A stretch of DNA of 64,000 nucleotides, from NCBI GenBank assembly GCA_003241695.1, contig QFPN01000009.1, forward strand, positions 115,455 to 179,454, read 5' to 3'. Within the stretch, counting starts at the first letter, position 1. Every line of letters begins with the position of its first letter. This document shows positions 1-8,196 of the stretch, piece after piece. Both the position numbers and the translations under genes were made by a program. This DNA comes from Ancylobacter novellus. Its GTDB lineage: Bacteria; Pseudomonadota; Alphaproteobacteria; Rhizobiales; Methylopilaceae. Under the pieces are notes generated by a model. It was not told the origin of the DNA and did no database searches. It saw only the letters and a program-made list of their open reading frames with translations.

Positions 1-777
1 ATGTTCGGCGCTGGGATTGGCGAAATGCTTCGCGACGGCGTGGCGGATCATTTGCTCGTCGGCGGCCACAATGAAAGCGGTGCGGGGCAGGAACAGGAAA
101 AGTCGCATCGCCTCGAGCGTGGCGATCGCCTTTGGCGGCAGGCATCGATCGAGGTTGTCGACGAAGATCACCAGCCTGCGATCAAGGTCTAAGAGGAGCT
201 GTTCGAATTCGGCGCGGTAGGCGTCGATCTCGCGCGGGGGATTTCGTGGGCTTTTCGGCTCCACCAGGCCTGCAACACGCTCCTTGCCGGCTTTCGCCGC
301 AGCCTTGAGGTCGGCGACGTCCTGTTCGTTAGCCTCGCCCTCGAACATGTCTTCCAGCGCCGAAGATGCTTTCGAGAACGCGCCGAACGTCGGCGCTCCG
401 ACCGCTGCCGCGCCGACGTCGGCCACCAGCCCCAGGAGGCGTAGCTTGTTCGTCCTCTTGAGGAGGCTGAGCGCCTTGTCTTTCAAGGATTCCGGTGTGG
501 CCTCGAACACCTTGTTCGCAATGACCGACATCAAGGCAGCCTTCGCCTCATCGAAATCCTGATACAGCCAGGCGTCGAAGTCTACGATGATGTTTTTCTC
601 GTCTTTTTGGAGCTCTTTTGAGACGAGTTGCAGCACGCTTGACTTTCCGACGCCCCAGGTTCCGTAGACGCCCAGCGACATTGGCAGCATGCGATCATCT
701 GCCAGCATTTCGCAGATGAGTTCCGAAACTTCAGAGAAGTTCAAATAGTCGACGTCGCTTTCGCTGTCGGCCCACAT
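1..777 (-). CDS. KAP-family P-loop NTPase, 5' part only
   Basis: The first 259 residues are present; the frame stays open to base 1, so the C-terminus lies outside the window. A Walker A motif (GTWGVGKSS) sits at residues 39-47 and a Walker B motif (VIFVDNLDRC) at about 203-212. This GxWGxGKSS plus FVDxLDRC pairing is typical of KAP NTPases, which occur in anti-phage and plasmid-borne systems. The opening MWADSESDVDYLNF also resembles that family's N-terminus. In Qat defence loci the first gene, qatA, is such an ATPase, and its partners would lie to the left of base 1; that assignment is a guess. Other KAP proteins carry membrane segments between the motifs, and none is evident here. The ATG at 777 follows no strong ribosome site. 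Confidence 0.85.
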   Translation of the reverse strand, partial: MWADSESDVDYLNFSEVSELICEMLADDRMLPMSLGVYGTWGVGKSSVLQLVSKELQKDEKNIIVDFDAWLYQDFDEAKAALMSVIANKVFEATPESLKDKALSLLKRTNKLRLLGLVADVGAAAVGAPTFGAFSKASSALEDMFEGEANEQDVADLKAAAKAGKERVAGLVEPKSPRNPPREIDAYRAEFEQLLLDLDRRLVIFVDNLDRCLPPKAIATLEAMRLFLFLPRTAFIVAADEQMIRHAVAKHFANPSAEH

Positions 778-1157
778 TGCATTCCTCGATACTTGAAAGC
801 GACGTCAGGCGAACGCGCCGCGCCAAAACGTGTCGCAATGACCTGGCGTCTAAAACGGCGTGATCTTCCGACGTCAGGCGCATGTTGACGTTTGCGGATG
901 CGACCGGATTCCCAGGGCGCGGATCCGCTTGTCGTGATGCTAGCACGAGCGTTTCCCGTCATACGAGCGCGCTGCGCCTTATGCACCGCGTAATCTGGAC
1001 GGGTCGTGGCCGTGGCCAACTCGAGCTTCGCAAGGTCGAGCGCCGCCACAGCGATGGCCCGGCCTCGCGGCTGTCGTCAGGCCGGACCGAGCTGGCCGCC
1101 AGCCGCCTTCGGTCGTCCGACCGCTTCGACTGATGGAGCGGGCAGCCGCTGCAGCGC
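778..1157. other. Intergenic stretch with a 12-bp direct repeat
   Basis: No convincing gene was seen between the KAP NTPase start and the Res toxin stop; the open frames here have no recognisable family features. A 12-bp direct repeat CGACGTCAGGCG occurs at 800-811 and 869-880, immediately upstream of the KAP gene. It could be a regulator site for the leftward promoter, but a function is not shown. Confidence 0.5.
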
Positions 1158-1616
1158 TTAAATCACTCCAAACAATCGCTTGTCCCAGTGCACCGGCTGA
1201 TGAAGCGAGGCGCGTGCGAGCGGAAACTCGGAATGCGTCGGGTTGATCAGAACATTTTGCTCCTGGCGCGCGACCACGCTCGGCACGATCAGCAGCAGGC
1301 TGCGCTTATCCTGAAACCACGTCTCGCCGTAAGCTTTGCTCACGACTGGCGGGAAATCGTCCCATCCCGCCAGGTTGGGCGGAGAGAACATCTCGTAGCT
1401 GGCGCCTCTGTCGATCGTGATCTCGATGAAGTGCTGGTTGGGCGGTATCGTGCCCGCGCCATGGACCAGTTTTTCCAGCAGCGCTGTCGAATAGCTCCGT
1501 GCGGCATAGATCATCGGACTGCCGGGCGTGTTCCACCGGCCGGGAAACAGCGTCGAGCCCGTGGCGTCGAAGATCGGATATGAGCCGGTCGGATCGCCGA
1601 TCCGGTAGCAGGTCAT
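1158..1616 (-). CDS. RES-domain toxin of a Res/Xre toxin-antitoxin pair
   Basis: The 152-residue product is a single RES domain. It starts MTCYRIGDP, has GRWN at 26-29, a Tyr-Ala-Ala stretch near 37-39 and Glu48 in SYSTALLEKL, matching the conserved Arg, Tyr and Glu of the family. Characterised Res toxins degrade intracellular NAD+ and stop growth. The partner Xre-type antitoxin is immediately upstream on the same strand, the usual antitoxin-then-toxin order. The ATG at 1616 has a weak AAGG upstream. An alternative GTG at 1643 would overlap the antitoxin stop by four bases and add nine residues; the shorter start matches the domain edge better. Confidence 0.88.
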   Translation of the reverse strand: MTCYRIGDPTGSYPIFDATGSTLFPGRWNTPGSPMIYAARSYSTALLEKLVHGAGTIPPNQHFIEITIDRGASYEMFSPPNLAGWDDFPPVVSKAYGETWFQDKRSLLLIVPSVVARQEQNVLINPTHSEFPLARASLHQPVHWDKRLFGVI

Positions 1617-1639
1617 GCCTTGGGCAAGAACCTGACCGG

Positions 1640-2071
1640 TCACGCAGCGCTGCCGTATTTCAGCCGTCCGAGGATGCCGATGACCAGTTCGGTGGTGATT
1701 TCGCTGCGCAGCACCGCGTCGATGGGGCGTTGGTCCTCGAGCATGGCGTGAGGCCGGAAAAAGAAGGCCCGCGCCTGCTCTTCGCTTCCCCACACCTCGA
1801 CGGCGAAGCCCCAGACCCGCGCGAGCCGCGACACCAGAGCGCCCTCCATTTTGGAGAGCCTGCGCTGTGTTTTGCGGCGCTCGTAGGTCGCCTTGGGCAC
1901 GATCAGATATTTGAACTGCGCGTCGGTCGGCGCGATCAGGTCCGACACGCGCTGGAGCGCCTGCAGCGGCAGGCCGTCTTCGATCGATTTCACCAGTCCG
2001 AGCGGCGACTGGCCGATCTTCTCGAAGCCTGCCAGGCCAAGAACGCTCGGAACTGTCGAAAAACCGATCAT
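1640..2071 (-). CDS. Xre/MbcA/ParS-type antitoxin of the Res/Xre pair
   Basis: The 143-residue product has the two-part layout of Xre antitoxins that pair with RES toxins. An N-terminal helix-turn-helix-like region with many helices (residues about 15-75) precedes a C-terminal toxin-binding domain (DUF2384-like, WGFAVEVWGSEEQARAFFFR onward). Such antitoxins cap the toxin active site and repress their own promoter. The ATG at 2071 is chosen over the in-frame ATG at 2086 because AGGAG lies 7 nt before 2071, inside the longer version. The gene is followed after 23 nt by the RES gene. Promoter and operator should lie in 2072-2300, facing the divergent XRE-ImmA gene. Confidence 0.82.
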   Translation of the reverse strand: MIGFSTVPSVLGLAGFEKIGQSPLGLVKSIEDGLPLQALQRVSDLIAPTDAQFKYLIVPKATYERRKTQRRLSKMEGALVSRLARVWGFAVEVWGSEEQARAFFFRPHAMLEDQRPIDAVLRSEITTELVIGILGRLKYGSAA

Positions 2072-2305
2072 GACGGGTCTCCTCATTCGAGGCCTAATAT
2101 GGTCTCAAGTGAGGTTGATCGCAAGCTCGGGCTGGCGGCGAGCCGCCCCTGACGGCGCACGCGACGTCCATTGCCGGATGGGCAGTTTCTGGGCGTCCCC
2201 GCGGCATGAGGCCTCTGCGGCTTTCTCCCTATTGCGGGAACGCTAACGTAATGTTTCCTTGCTTTAGTTCGCGCGCAAGCCTAGCTACCGCCCAGGATGA
2301 CGATC

Positions 2306-3478
2306 ATGAGCGACACCCATATCGGCCAGCGCATCAAGGCCCTGCGTGAGGCCGCCGGCATGCGTCAGGAGGAGCTCGCCGAGCTGCTCGACCTGAACAG
2401 CCGCCAGATCGTCTCCCAGATCGAGACCGGAACGCGGCGTCTGACCGCAACCGAGCTTGTCGCTGTTCTGAAGCGTTTCGACGTATCGCTCGACAAGCTC
2501 ACCAACCCGTTTTTGCTGCTTGGCCGCAGCTCGTTCTCATGGCGGCAGCGCAATGTCCCGCAGTCGACGCTGCAGGCTTTCGAAGAGCGGGCCGGTGAGT
2601 GGATCGGCGCCTACCGCGAGCTGCGCGGGCTGGCCGGCCAGGGACGCTCGAAGCTGCTCCTGACCACTGGACTGACCTACACGAGCCCGTTCGAGGACGC
2701 CGCGAACGTGGGTGAAGTCGTGGCCGGTCAGCTGGAGCTTGGCGACAAGCCGGCGTTCACGCTCGCCAAGGCCCTCGAGGAGAAGCTCGACATTCTCGTG
2801 CTGATGGTCGAGGCGGAGTCAGGGATTTCGGGCGCGGCGTGCCAGCTCCCCAATCTCAGCGCCGTGCTGATCAACCGAAACGAGAGTTTCGCGCGCCGAA
2901 ATTCCGATCTTGCGCATGAGCTGTTCCATATTCTGACCTGGAACGAGATGCGGCCCGATCATATCGAGTCGTCCGACCAGATCTGGGATGGGCCCGCCAG
3001 CCAGCGGCGTCCGCACAAGGCGGCGCGCAACCAGCGCATTGAGCAGCTCGCAGACAATTTTGCGTCCGGGCTTTTGATGCCCGCACGCAGTCTCGACCTC
3101 CTCGGAACGCCGCGTAGCGACGCACAATGGTTGATGGAGGCGTCGGCGCTTCTCGGCGTTTCGAGCCGTGCGCTGAAGTGGCGGCTGGTCAACACCAGAC
3201 GCTGTCCGGAGCTAAGCGCCGTCCAGGAAGCCGAGCTGGTCGCCGCCGGCCGGGTGCAGGCTCCCGATCTTCGTCAGAAGGAGACGCCGCCGCTGTTCAG
3301 CCGACCGTTCATGCAGACGATCATCGACGCTATCGAACAGGGCGAGCTGTCCGCGCGCAGGGCGCAGGCGCTCCTTCAGATGGATCGCGCCTCGCTGGGC
3401 GAGCTTTGCGACGCCTATGAGATTCCGCGCCCGGTCGAGCTTGGCGGTCAGCCGCGCCAGGAGATCGCCGCCGTTTGA
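2306..3478 (+). CDS. XRE helix-turn-helix protein fused to ImmA/IrrE metallopeptidase
   Basis: The 390-residue protein begins with an XRE helix-turn-helix (about residues 4-60, IGQRIKALREAAGMRQEELA). After a linker comes an ImmA/IrrE (DUF955, COG2856) domain with the zinc motif HELFH at 204-208. Proteins with this layout repress mobile elements or stress genes, and some are cleaved or act as proteases under inducing signals. It overlaps the next gene by four bases (TTGA), so the two are probably co-translated. The ATG at 2306 has AGGA nine bases upstream; the ATG at 2297 has its only purine tract directly adjacent, so 2306 is preferred. The role as antitoxin or repressor of the PIN partner is inferred from the pairing. 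Confidence 0.85.
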   Translation: MSDTHIGQRIKALREAAGMRQEELAELLDLNSRQIVSQIETGTRRLTATELVAVLKRFDVSLDKLTNPFLLLGRSSFSWRQRNVPQSTLQAFEERAGEWIGAYRELRGLAGQGRSKLLLTTGLTYTSPFEDAANVGEVVAGQLELGDKPAFTLAKALEEKLDILVLMVEAESGISGAACQLPNLSAVLINRNESFARRNSDLAHELFHILTWNEMRPDHIESSDQIWDGPASQRRPHKAARNQRIEQLADNFASGLLMPARSLDLLGTPRSDAQWLMEASALLGVSSRALKWRLVNTRRCPELSAVQEAELVAAGRVQAPDLRQKETPPLFSRPFMQTIIDAIEQGELSARRAQALLQMDRASLGELCDAYEIPRPVELGGQPRQEIAAV

Positions 3479-3981
3479 TCACGAGGCAGACGCCGATCCT
3501 GCTGGACACCAACGCGATCGTCGCCTGCCACGAGATGGGATGCTGGCGGGCGATCTGCGGCGCGTTCCCGCTCGAAACGGTCGAAACCTGCATCGTCGAG
3601 TTCCAGACGGGCGGTCACGTCCTCCTGTCGCCGGACTATGTCGACGAGGCGACGTTGAGGGCGCAATTCGCGCACATCCACGATCCGCAGCACATCGAGC
3701 GGGCCGAGGTCGCTCTTCGCGGCGGACACGCCTTGCATGAGGGCGAAAAGGATCTCTGGGCGCATGCGCTCGGCCGCTCCGACGATGTCTGGGTGCTGTG
3801 CGGCCCCGATCGCGCAAGCATGAAATTCGGCTGCGCCCAGAAACTCGCCCAGCGTCTGATTTCGCTGGAGAGCTTGCTCGTCCATCTTCGCCATCCAGCG
3901 GTGAAAACTCTGGAGCATCTCTACAGCCAGGCTTGGCTCGACGACGTCCGCAGAAAATTCATTCTGGGCATCGTCCAGTGA
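3475..3981 (+). CDS. PIN-domain-like putative RNase, partner of XRE-ImmA
   Basis: The 168-residue product starts at a TTG that overlaps the upstream stop (TTGA). The PIN-like acidic positions are visible: LLDTNAIV near residue 8, VEFQTGG near 40, EKDLWAHAL near 90 and VLCGPDRASM near 103, giving the D-E-D-D pattern of PIN nucleases. PIN proteins in two-gene operons with a DNA-binding partner are usually RNase toxins. The pairing with an ImmA/IrrE-fused antitoxin is less common than VapB. The only later ATG (MGCWR) would delete the first catalytic Asp, which supports the TTG start. Family membership is read from motifs only. Confidence 0.72.
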   Translation: MITRQTPILLDTNAIVACHEMGCWRAICGAFPLETVETCIVEFQTGGHVLLSPDYVDEATLRAQFAHIHDPQHIERAEVALRGGHALHEGEKDLWAHALGRSDDVWVLCGPDRASMKFGCAQKLAQRLISLESLLVHLRHPAVKTLEHLYSQAWLDDVRRKFILGIVQ

Positions 3982-4020
3982 CGTCAAAGGCCGAGGCCTT
4001 CTCGATCTATTGGGACCTTG

Positions 4021-4047
4021 CGCCCGCGCGCCGAGCGGGCGTTTTTT
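4021..4047 (+). terminator. Rho-independent terminator after the PIN gene
   Basis: A perfect 7-bp stem CGCCCGC / GCGGGCG (4021-4027, 4035-4041) with a 7-nt loop is followed at once by six T residues (4042-4047). It lies 40 nt after the PIN stop codon and reads in the same direction. Confidence 0.88.
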
Positions 4048-4083
4048 GGCGACGGCGGCGTCTGGGCGAACAAGCCGGTCATG

Positions 4084-4136
4084 GTCGATCGGGTCGATGC
4101 GCTGGCGGCCTGCCTGACGACGTCGACCCGATCGAC
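4084..4136. repeat. 14-bp perfect inverted repeat with 25-nt spacer
   Basis: GTCGATCGGGTCGA (4084-4097) is repeated as its exact reverse complement at 4123-4136. It lies just after the terminator and could form a second hairpin or be a recombination or protein-binding site. No T-run follows, so it is not an obvious terminator. Confidence 0.6.
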
Positions 4137-4283
4137 GCGGCGGGCGTCGGCAAGGGAGATCCGCATTTGAGCTGAGGCCTATTCCATAAGATCGACGTTT
4201 CATTGGAAAAAAGGTAATTGAATCAATGAGCCTTAGCCAATTGCGTCCGCGCGATCTCGCCTAAAAGAACGTTGAAGCGGCCC

Positions 4284-4336
4284 AGTTTAGCCCAATTGAC
4301 CGTCGCTAAGCTTACGACGGCCAATTGGGCTAAACT
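4284..4336. repeat. 53-nt near-perfect palindrome
   Basis: The left arm AGTTTAGCCCAATTG (4284-4298) and the right arm CAATTGGGCTAAACT (4322-4336) are exact reverse complements. Inside them CCGTCG / CGACGG also pair around a CTAAGCTTA centre. Only one position is unpaired (A opposite C). It is AT-richer than the flanks and lies 150 bp upstream of aioX. It could be a strong hairpin, a relic of a mobile element end, or a resolution site. Confidence 0.7.
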
Positions 4337-4484
4337 CTATGCTGCAGGCATGTGGCTGAAGTGGGCAAAAGCTATCGGTAGCCGCTGGGTGAAAATTTTG
4401 CCTCGATCGCCCACTGGCAAATACAATTCGACGCAACCTCCATCTCTGCTAGCCTTCTTCGTCGAACGGTAGTGAGGGCGAGAG

Positions 4485-5351
4485 GTGGTTGCACCCATCG
4501 TCGACAGGCGCGCGATCCTGATGGGGACGCTGACGCTGTTGCCATGCGTGGCCGCAGGCTCGCCGAGCGCCGCGGCGCCGATACGCGTCGGCCTCACCCC
4601 GGTTTTCCTGTCGTCCGATCTCGAGCTCACTGGACGTCTGGCGGCCTACCTCGAAAAGGCCACCACCCGTCCGGTCGAGCTCGTCACGCGGCGCACCTAC
4701 CAAGAGGTGACCGCGATGCTGGTGGCGGGCCAGCTCGACGCAGCCTGGATCTGCGGCTTCCCGTTCGTCGCCCACCGATCCGAGCTCCAGCTCGTCGCGA
4801 CGCCCGTCTGGAGGGGGCAACCCCTATACCGCGCCTACGTGATCGTCGACCGGGACCGGAAGGCCGGCGGCATCGCCGCGCTGCGTGGGGACATCCACGC
4901 CTACTCCGACCCGGACTCGAACTCCGGCTTCCTCTGCACGCGCGCGGCGCTCGCCGAACTCGGCGAGCGGTCGGAGACCTTCTTCTCACGCTCGTTCTTC
5001 ACCTACGGGCATCGCAACGTGATCGAGGCGGTGTCCTCGGGCCTCGCCGCCTCCGGGTCGGTCGACGGCTATGTCTACGACGTCGTCTCGGAGCTGGAGC
5101 CGAAGTTCGTCGCCCGCACCAGGGTCCTGCGCACGTCGGAATGGCTCGGCTTCCCGCCTATCGCCGCGCCGGCGTCTCCGCCGGACGCAGGCCGCCTCAA
5201 CGCCCTGAAGGCAGCCTTACTCGGCATGGACGGCGACGCCGACGGCCGAGCAGTGCTTGCACTGCTGAAGCTCGATCGCTTCGCGAGCGAGCCACTGGGT
5301 CTCTATGACGCGATCGCCGCCAAGGCGGCGATGGTCGCGGCTGCGGGATAG
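4485..5351 (+). CDS. aioX: AioX: periplasmic arsenite-binding sensor protein
   Basis: This 288-residue PhnD-like substrate-binding protein has a signal region (RRAILMGTLTLLP, about residues 8-31) and the fold of phosphonate-type binding proteins. It lies directly upstream of a histidine kinase, a sigma-54 regulator and arsenite oxidase, the classic aioXSR-aioBA order. In Agrobacterium and Rhizobium relatives AioX binds As(III) in the periplasm through a conserved cysteine and is needed to switch on aioBA. Candidate cysteines in the mature part here are Cys90 and Cys151. The GTG at 4485 follows GGGCGAGAG; an ATG at residue 13 would shorten the signal region. There is no permease or ATPase neighbour, which supports sensing rather than transport. 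Confidence 0.9.
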   Translation: MVAPIVDRRAILMGTLTLLPCVAAGSPSAAAPIRVGLTPVFLSSDLELTGRLAAYLEKATTRPVELVTRRTYQEVTAMLVAGQLDAAWICGFPFVAHRSELQLVATPVWRGQPLYRAYVIVDRDRKAGGIAALRGDIHAYSDPDSNSGFLCTRAALAELGERSETFFSRSFFTYGHRNVIEAVSSGLAASGSVDGYVYDVVSELEPKFVARTRVLRTSEWLGFPPIAAPASPPDAGRLNALKAALLGMDGDADGRAVLALLKLDRFASEPLGLYDAIAAKAAMVAAAG

Positions 5352-5355
5352 CGAC

Positions 5356-6780
5356 ATGAGGGTCGACCCGAGACGCTGGCCGATCACGTTCAAGGTACCG
5401 GTCGCGGTCGCCATCCTCATGCTAGTAGCGGGGGCAGTGCTGTCGGAGCGGGTGCTCGACCGCCTTGGCGACATCCAGCAACGCCATCTTCGTGAACTCG
5501 CCCAAGGCTATCTCGACGGCCTGTCCTCGGCGGTCGGGCCGTCCGTACTGAGGGACGACGTCTGGGAGGTCTACGACGCGATCGCGCGCGCCCGGGACCA
5601 GTACAAAGGCCTCCGGCCCTCCGAGGCAGTCGTCACCGATCCGCGTGGCGCGGTGATCGCCGCCTCCGACCCGCGGTCCCACGCGGTCGGGTCCGCCTTT
5701 GTGCCAAGCGAGTCTCGTCCATTCGCATATGAGAGCGGATCGGCCACCGCCCGGGCCCACCGCGAGCTGTCCTATCCCGGCCGCACCATCGGGCACCTCT
5801 ACGCGACATTCGACACGAGCCACCTCGCCGCCGAGAGACGCGATGTGATAGCGACCCTGCTGTTCACTAACGGCATCCTGGTGGCATTCTTCGCCGCCGC
5901 CGGCTGGCTGGTGGTCGCGAGGATGATGCGACCCGTCCGCGTTCTCACCGAGCACCTCGGGGCGTCGTCGGACGGCGTCGCCGTCCCGATCGCGGACTGG
6001 GAAGTCGAGCGAAGCCGGGGTGAGTTCCGGCGGATGTTCCGGGCCTACAACGACCTGTCCACCTCGATCGCGGAGCGCGACGATCTGCGCAAGCGTCTCG
6101 CCGAGGAGGAGCGGCTCGGCAGCCTCGGGCGGCTGGCCTCCTCGGTCGCGCACGAGATCAACAACCCGCTCGGCGGGCTGTTCAATGCGATCTCGACGCT
6201 GCGCTCGCACGGACACCTTCCCGCAGCCCGGGAGGGAGCGATCGGCCTTCTGGAACGCGGTCTGGCGGGAATACGCGACGTGGTCCGCACGACGCTCGCG
6301 GTCCACCGACCTCGGGAGGGCGCGCGCAGCCTGAGGCCAGAGGACGTCGACGACCTGCTCGTACTAGTGGCGGCTGAGGCGAGACGGAAGTCCGTCCGGG
6401 TCGCGGTCACCGACAGGCTGGCCGCGGAAGTCCCGATCCCGAGCGGTCCCGTCCGGCAGGCGCTGCTCAACATCCTGCTGAACGCGATCGCGGCAGCGCC
6501 GCCCCTGTCCGTCGTCGAACTCGCCGCGGCCGGCACGCCCGAGGCGGTCACGTTCGAGGTGCGGGACCGCGGCGAGGGTCTGCCGACCGAGGCCGCCGCG
6601 ATGCTGACCGACCCGGCACGGCTTCCAACCGCGGGCGCTGGGCTCGGCCTCTGGACAACCCGGGGGCTCGTGTCCGAGATCAGTGGCGTGCTCGAGACTG
6701 AGACGTTGCCCGGAGGCGGGACGCTCGTCCGCATGGTCGTGCCGCTCGCTCGAGACGAGGCGCTCGCCGATGTCGCTTGA
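5356..6780 (+). CDS. aioS: AioS: arsenite-responsive sensor histidine kinase
   Basis: This 474-residue membrane kinase has TM1 at about 12-30, a periplasmic sensor region to about 163, TM2 at about 164-188 and a HAMP-like linker. The HisKA box carries His266 in SSVAHEINNPLGG, and the HATPase domain carries DRGEGLP and GAGLGLW. In the aio system AioS autophosphorylates when arsenite-loaded AioX is present and passes the phosphate to AioR. It starts 4 nt after aioX stops and overlaps aioR by 11 nt, so all three should be one transcript. The ATG at 5356 was chosen because longer in-frame versions run back into aioX. Confidence 0.92.
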   Translation: MRVDPRRWPITFKVPVAVAILMLVAGAVLSERVLDRLGDIQQRHLRELAQGYLDGLSSAVGPSVLRDDVWEVYDAIARARDQYKGLRPSEAVVTDPRGAVIAASDPRSHAVGSAFVPSESRPFAYESGSATARAHRELSYPGRTIGHLYATFDTSHLAAERRDVIATLLFTNGILVAFFAAAGWLVVARMMRPVRVLTEHLGASSDGVAVPIADWEVERSRGEFRRMFRAYNDLSTSIAERDDLRKRLAEEERLGSLGRLASSVAHEINNPLGGLFNAISTLRSHGHLPAAREGAIGLLERGLAGIRDVVRTTLAVHRPREGARSLRPEDVDDLLVLVAAEARRKSVRVAVTDRLAAEVPIPSGPVRQALLNILLNAIAAAPPLSVVELAAAGTPEAVTFEVRDRGEGLPTEAAAMLTDPARLPTAGAGLGLWTTRGLVSEISGVLETETLPGGGTLVRMVVPLARDEALADVA

Positions 6781-8083
6781 ACGCCGCTCCATCGGGATCG
6801 TCGAAGACGATCCGATCATGGGCGAGAGCCTCGTCCAGCGGCTGACGCTCGAGGGGGCGAAGGTGACCTGGTGGAAGGACGGCGCCTCGGCGGTGGCGGG
6901 CCTTAGCCACGAGCGCCGCCACGCCGTCATCTGCGACATCCGGTTGCCGGACCTCAACGGCGAGGACGTCTTCAAGGCGGCCTCCGGATCCTCGGCGCCG
7001 CCGTTCCTGTTCATCACGGGTCACGCGGACATCGACCAGGCCGTCAGGCTCATGAGGTCGGGCGCGGGCGACTACGTCACCAAGCCGTTCGAGATGGAGG
7101 ACTTCCTCGACCGTCTGTCCGGCATCGTGAGCGAGGCGCCCACGGCGGACGGATCGCTCGGGGTGTCGCCCGCGATGCGCGAGGTCGAGAGCCTGCTGCG
7201 CCGCGTGGCGAAGGTCGGCAGCACGGTGCTGATCGGCGGCGAGACCGGGACGGGCAAAGAGGTCGCAGCCCGCTTCCTCCACTCGGCCGCCTCGCTCGAC
7301 TCCGCCTCGTTCATGGCGGTCAACTGCGCGGCGATCCCGGCGGATCTCCTCGAGAGCGAGCTGTTCGGCCACGAGCGGGGCGCCTTCAGCGGCGCCACGC
7401 GCAGGCACGCGGGATACGCGGAGCGTGCGGCCGGAGGCACGCTGTTCCTCGACGAGATCGCCGAGATGCGGATCGACCTGCAGGCCAAGCTGCTCAGGCT
7501 GATCGAGGAGCGGACCTACACGCGCGTCGGCGGCGAGCAGCCCCTTAGGTTCGAGGGGCGGCTGGTCACGGCGACGAACGCCGATCTTGGCGCCCGGGTG
7601 AAGGATGGCCGCTTCCGCGAGGACCTCTTCTACCGGATCAACGTCGTGTCGGTTCGCATGCCCTCGCTTCGAGAGCACCGGGAGGACATACCCTGGCTGC
7701 TGGACCGCGCCTTCGCGGAGTTCGCCGCCCGGTCGCCCGATCCTCCGCGAGGCGTGAGCGCGCTTGCCGAAGAGGCGGCGCTTGCGCACGACTGGCCGGG
7801 CAACGTCCGTGAGCTCAGGAACCGGATGGAGCGCGCGACCGCGCTGGCCCTCGGTCCCTGGATCATGCCCGTCGACCTGTTCCCGGAGCGGGGGGAAGAC
7901 GCCAAGGCCTCGCAGGACATGCCATCGCTCGAAGAGGCGCGCCTGGCGCTCGAGCGCCGCCACATAACTCGCGCCCTTCAGGCGTCGGGCGGCGAGATCG
8001 GCGCGGCGGCGAGGCTCCTCGGCCTAGGCCGCACGACGCTCTGGGAGAAGATGCGGCGGCTCGGCCTCAAGCCCGCCGACTGA
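6770..8083 (+). CDS. aioR: AioR: sigma-54-dependent response regulator
   Basis: The 437-residue protein has a receiver domain with acceptor Asp56 (VICDIRLPDLNG) and KPFEMEDF. The AAA+ sigma-54 activation domain has Walker A GETGTGKE and Walker B GGTLFLDEIAEM, with the sigma-54 loop as GAFSGA in place of the common GAFTGA. The C-terminal Fis-type helix-turn-helix is ARLLGLGRTTLWEKMRRLGL. It activates transcription of arsenite oxidase from a -24/-12 promoter, and such a promoter is visible 114 nt downstream of this gene. It overlaps aioS by 11 nt. The Ser in the loop is a tolerated variant in this family. Confidence 0.94.
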   Translation: MSLERRSIGIVEDDPIMGESLVQRLTLEGAKVTWWKDGASAVAGLSHERRHAVICDIRLPDLNGEDVFKAASGSSAPPFLFITGHADIDQAVRLMRSGAGDYVTKPFEMEDFLDRLSGIVSEAPTADGSLGVSPAMREVESLLRRVAKVGSTVLIGGETGTGKEVAARFLHSAASLDSASFMAVNCAAIPADLLESELFGHERGAFSGATRRHAGYAERAAGGTLFLDEIAEMRIDLQAKLLRLIEERTYTRVGGEQPLRFEGRLVTATNADLGARVKDGRFREDLFYRINVVSVRMPSLREHREDIPWLLDRAFAEFAARSPDPPRGVSALAEEAALAHDWPGNVRELRNRMERATALALGPWIMPVDLFPERGEDAKASQDMPSLEEARLALERRHITRALQASGGEIGAAARLLGLGRTTLWEKMRRLGLKPAD

Positions 8084-8084
8084 C

Positions 8085-8190
8085 GTTCGAACATCCAGAT
8101 TCCGGGGCCGGGCCATGTTCGGGTTTCCGAACGCCGCGGTCCCGGTCGCCACGACAGCGCGACCGCCTTCCTTGGATTTAGAACAAATCC
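8085..8190. promoter_or_regulatory. Candidate AioR upstream activator sites
   Basis: Three dyads lie between aioR and the sigma-54 promoter: GTTCGAAC at 8085-8092; GTTCGGGTTTCCGAAC at 8117-8132 (GTTCGG and CCGAAC around GTTT); and GGATTT-N5-AAATCC at 8174-8190. The first two share GTTCG / CGAAC half-sites about 36 bp apart, and they sit 65-125 bp upstream of the -24 element, the usual range for enhancer sites. Assignment to AioR is inference. Confidence 0.55.
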
Positions 8191-8196
8191 GAACGC

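Larger units (their letters stand above)
3982..4484. other. 500-bp intergenic region rich in inverted repeats
   Basis: No gene was seen here. In order it holds a Rho-independent terminator for the PIN operon (4021-4047), a 14-bp inverted repeat (4084-4136), a near-perfect 53-nt palindrome (4284-4336) and the leader of aioX. Base composition between about 4180 and 4450 is clearly more AT-rich than the aio genes. This fits a junction between the toxin-antitoxin block and the arsenic block. Confidence 0.6.

Noticed and set aside
4284..4336. Integron attC recombination site
   Set aside because: The ends read GTTTAGC...GCTAAAC, which is neither the attC order (RYYYAAC...GTTRRRY) nor the right base classes, and no integrase or cassette gene is near.
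6680..7963. 427-codon minus-strand open frame opposite aioR
   Set aside because: Shadow of a strongly GC-biased gene; the plus strand has complete receiver, AAA+ and Fis domains.
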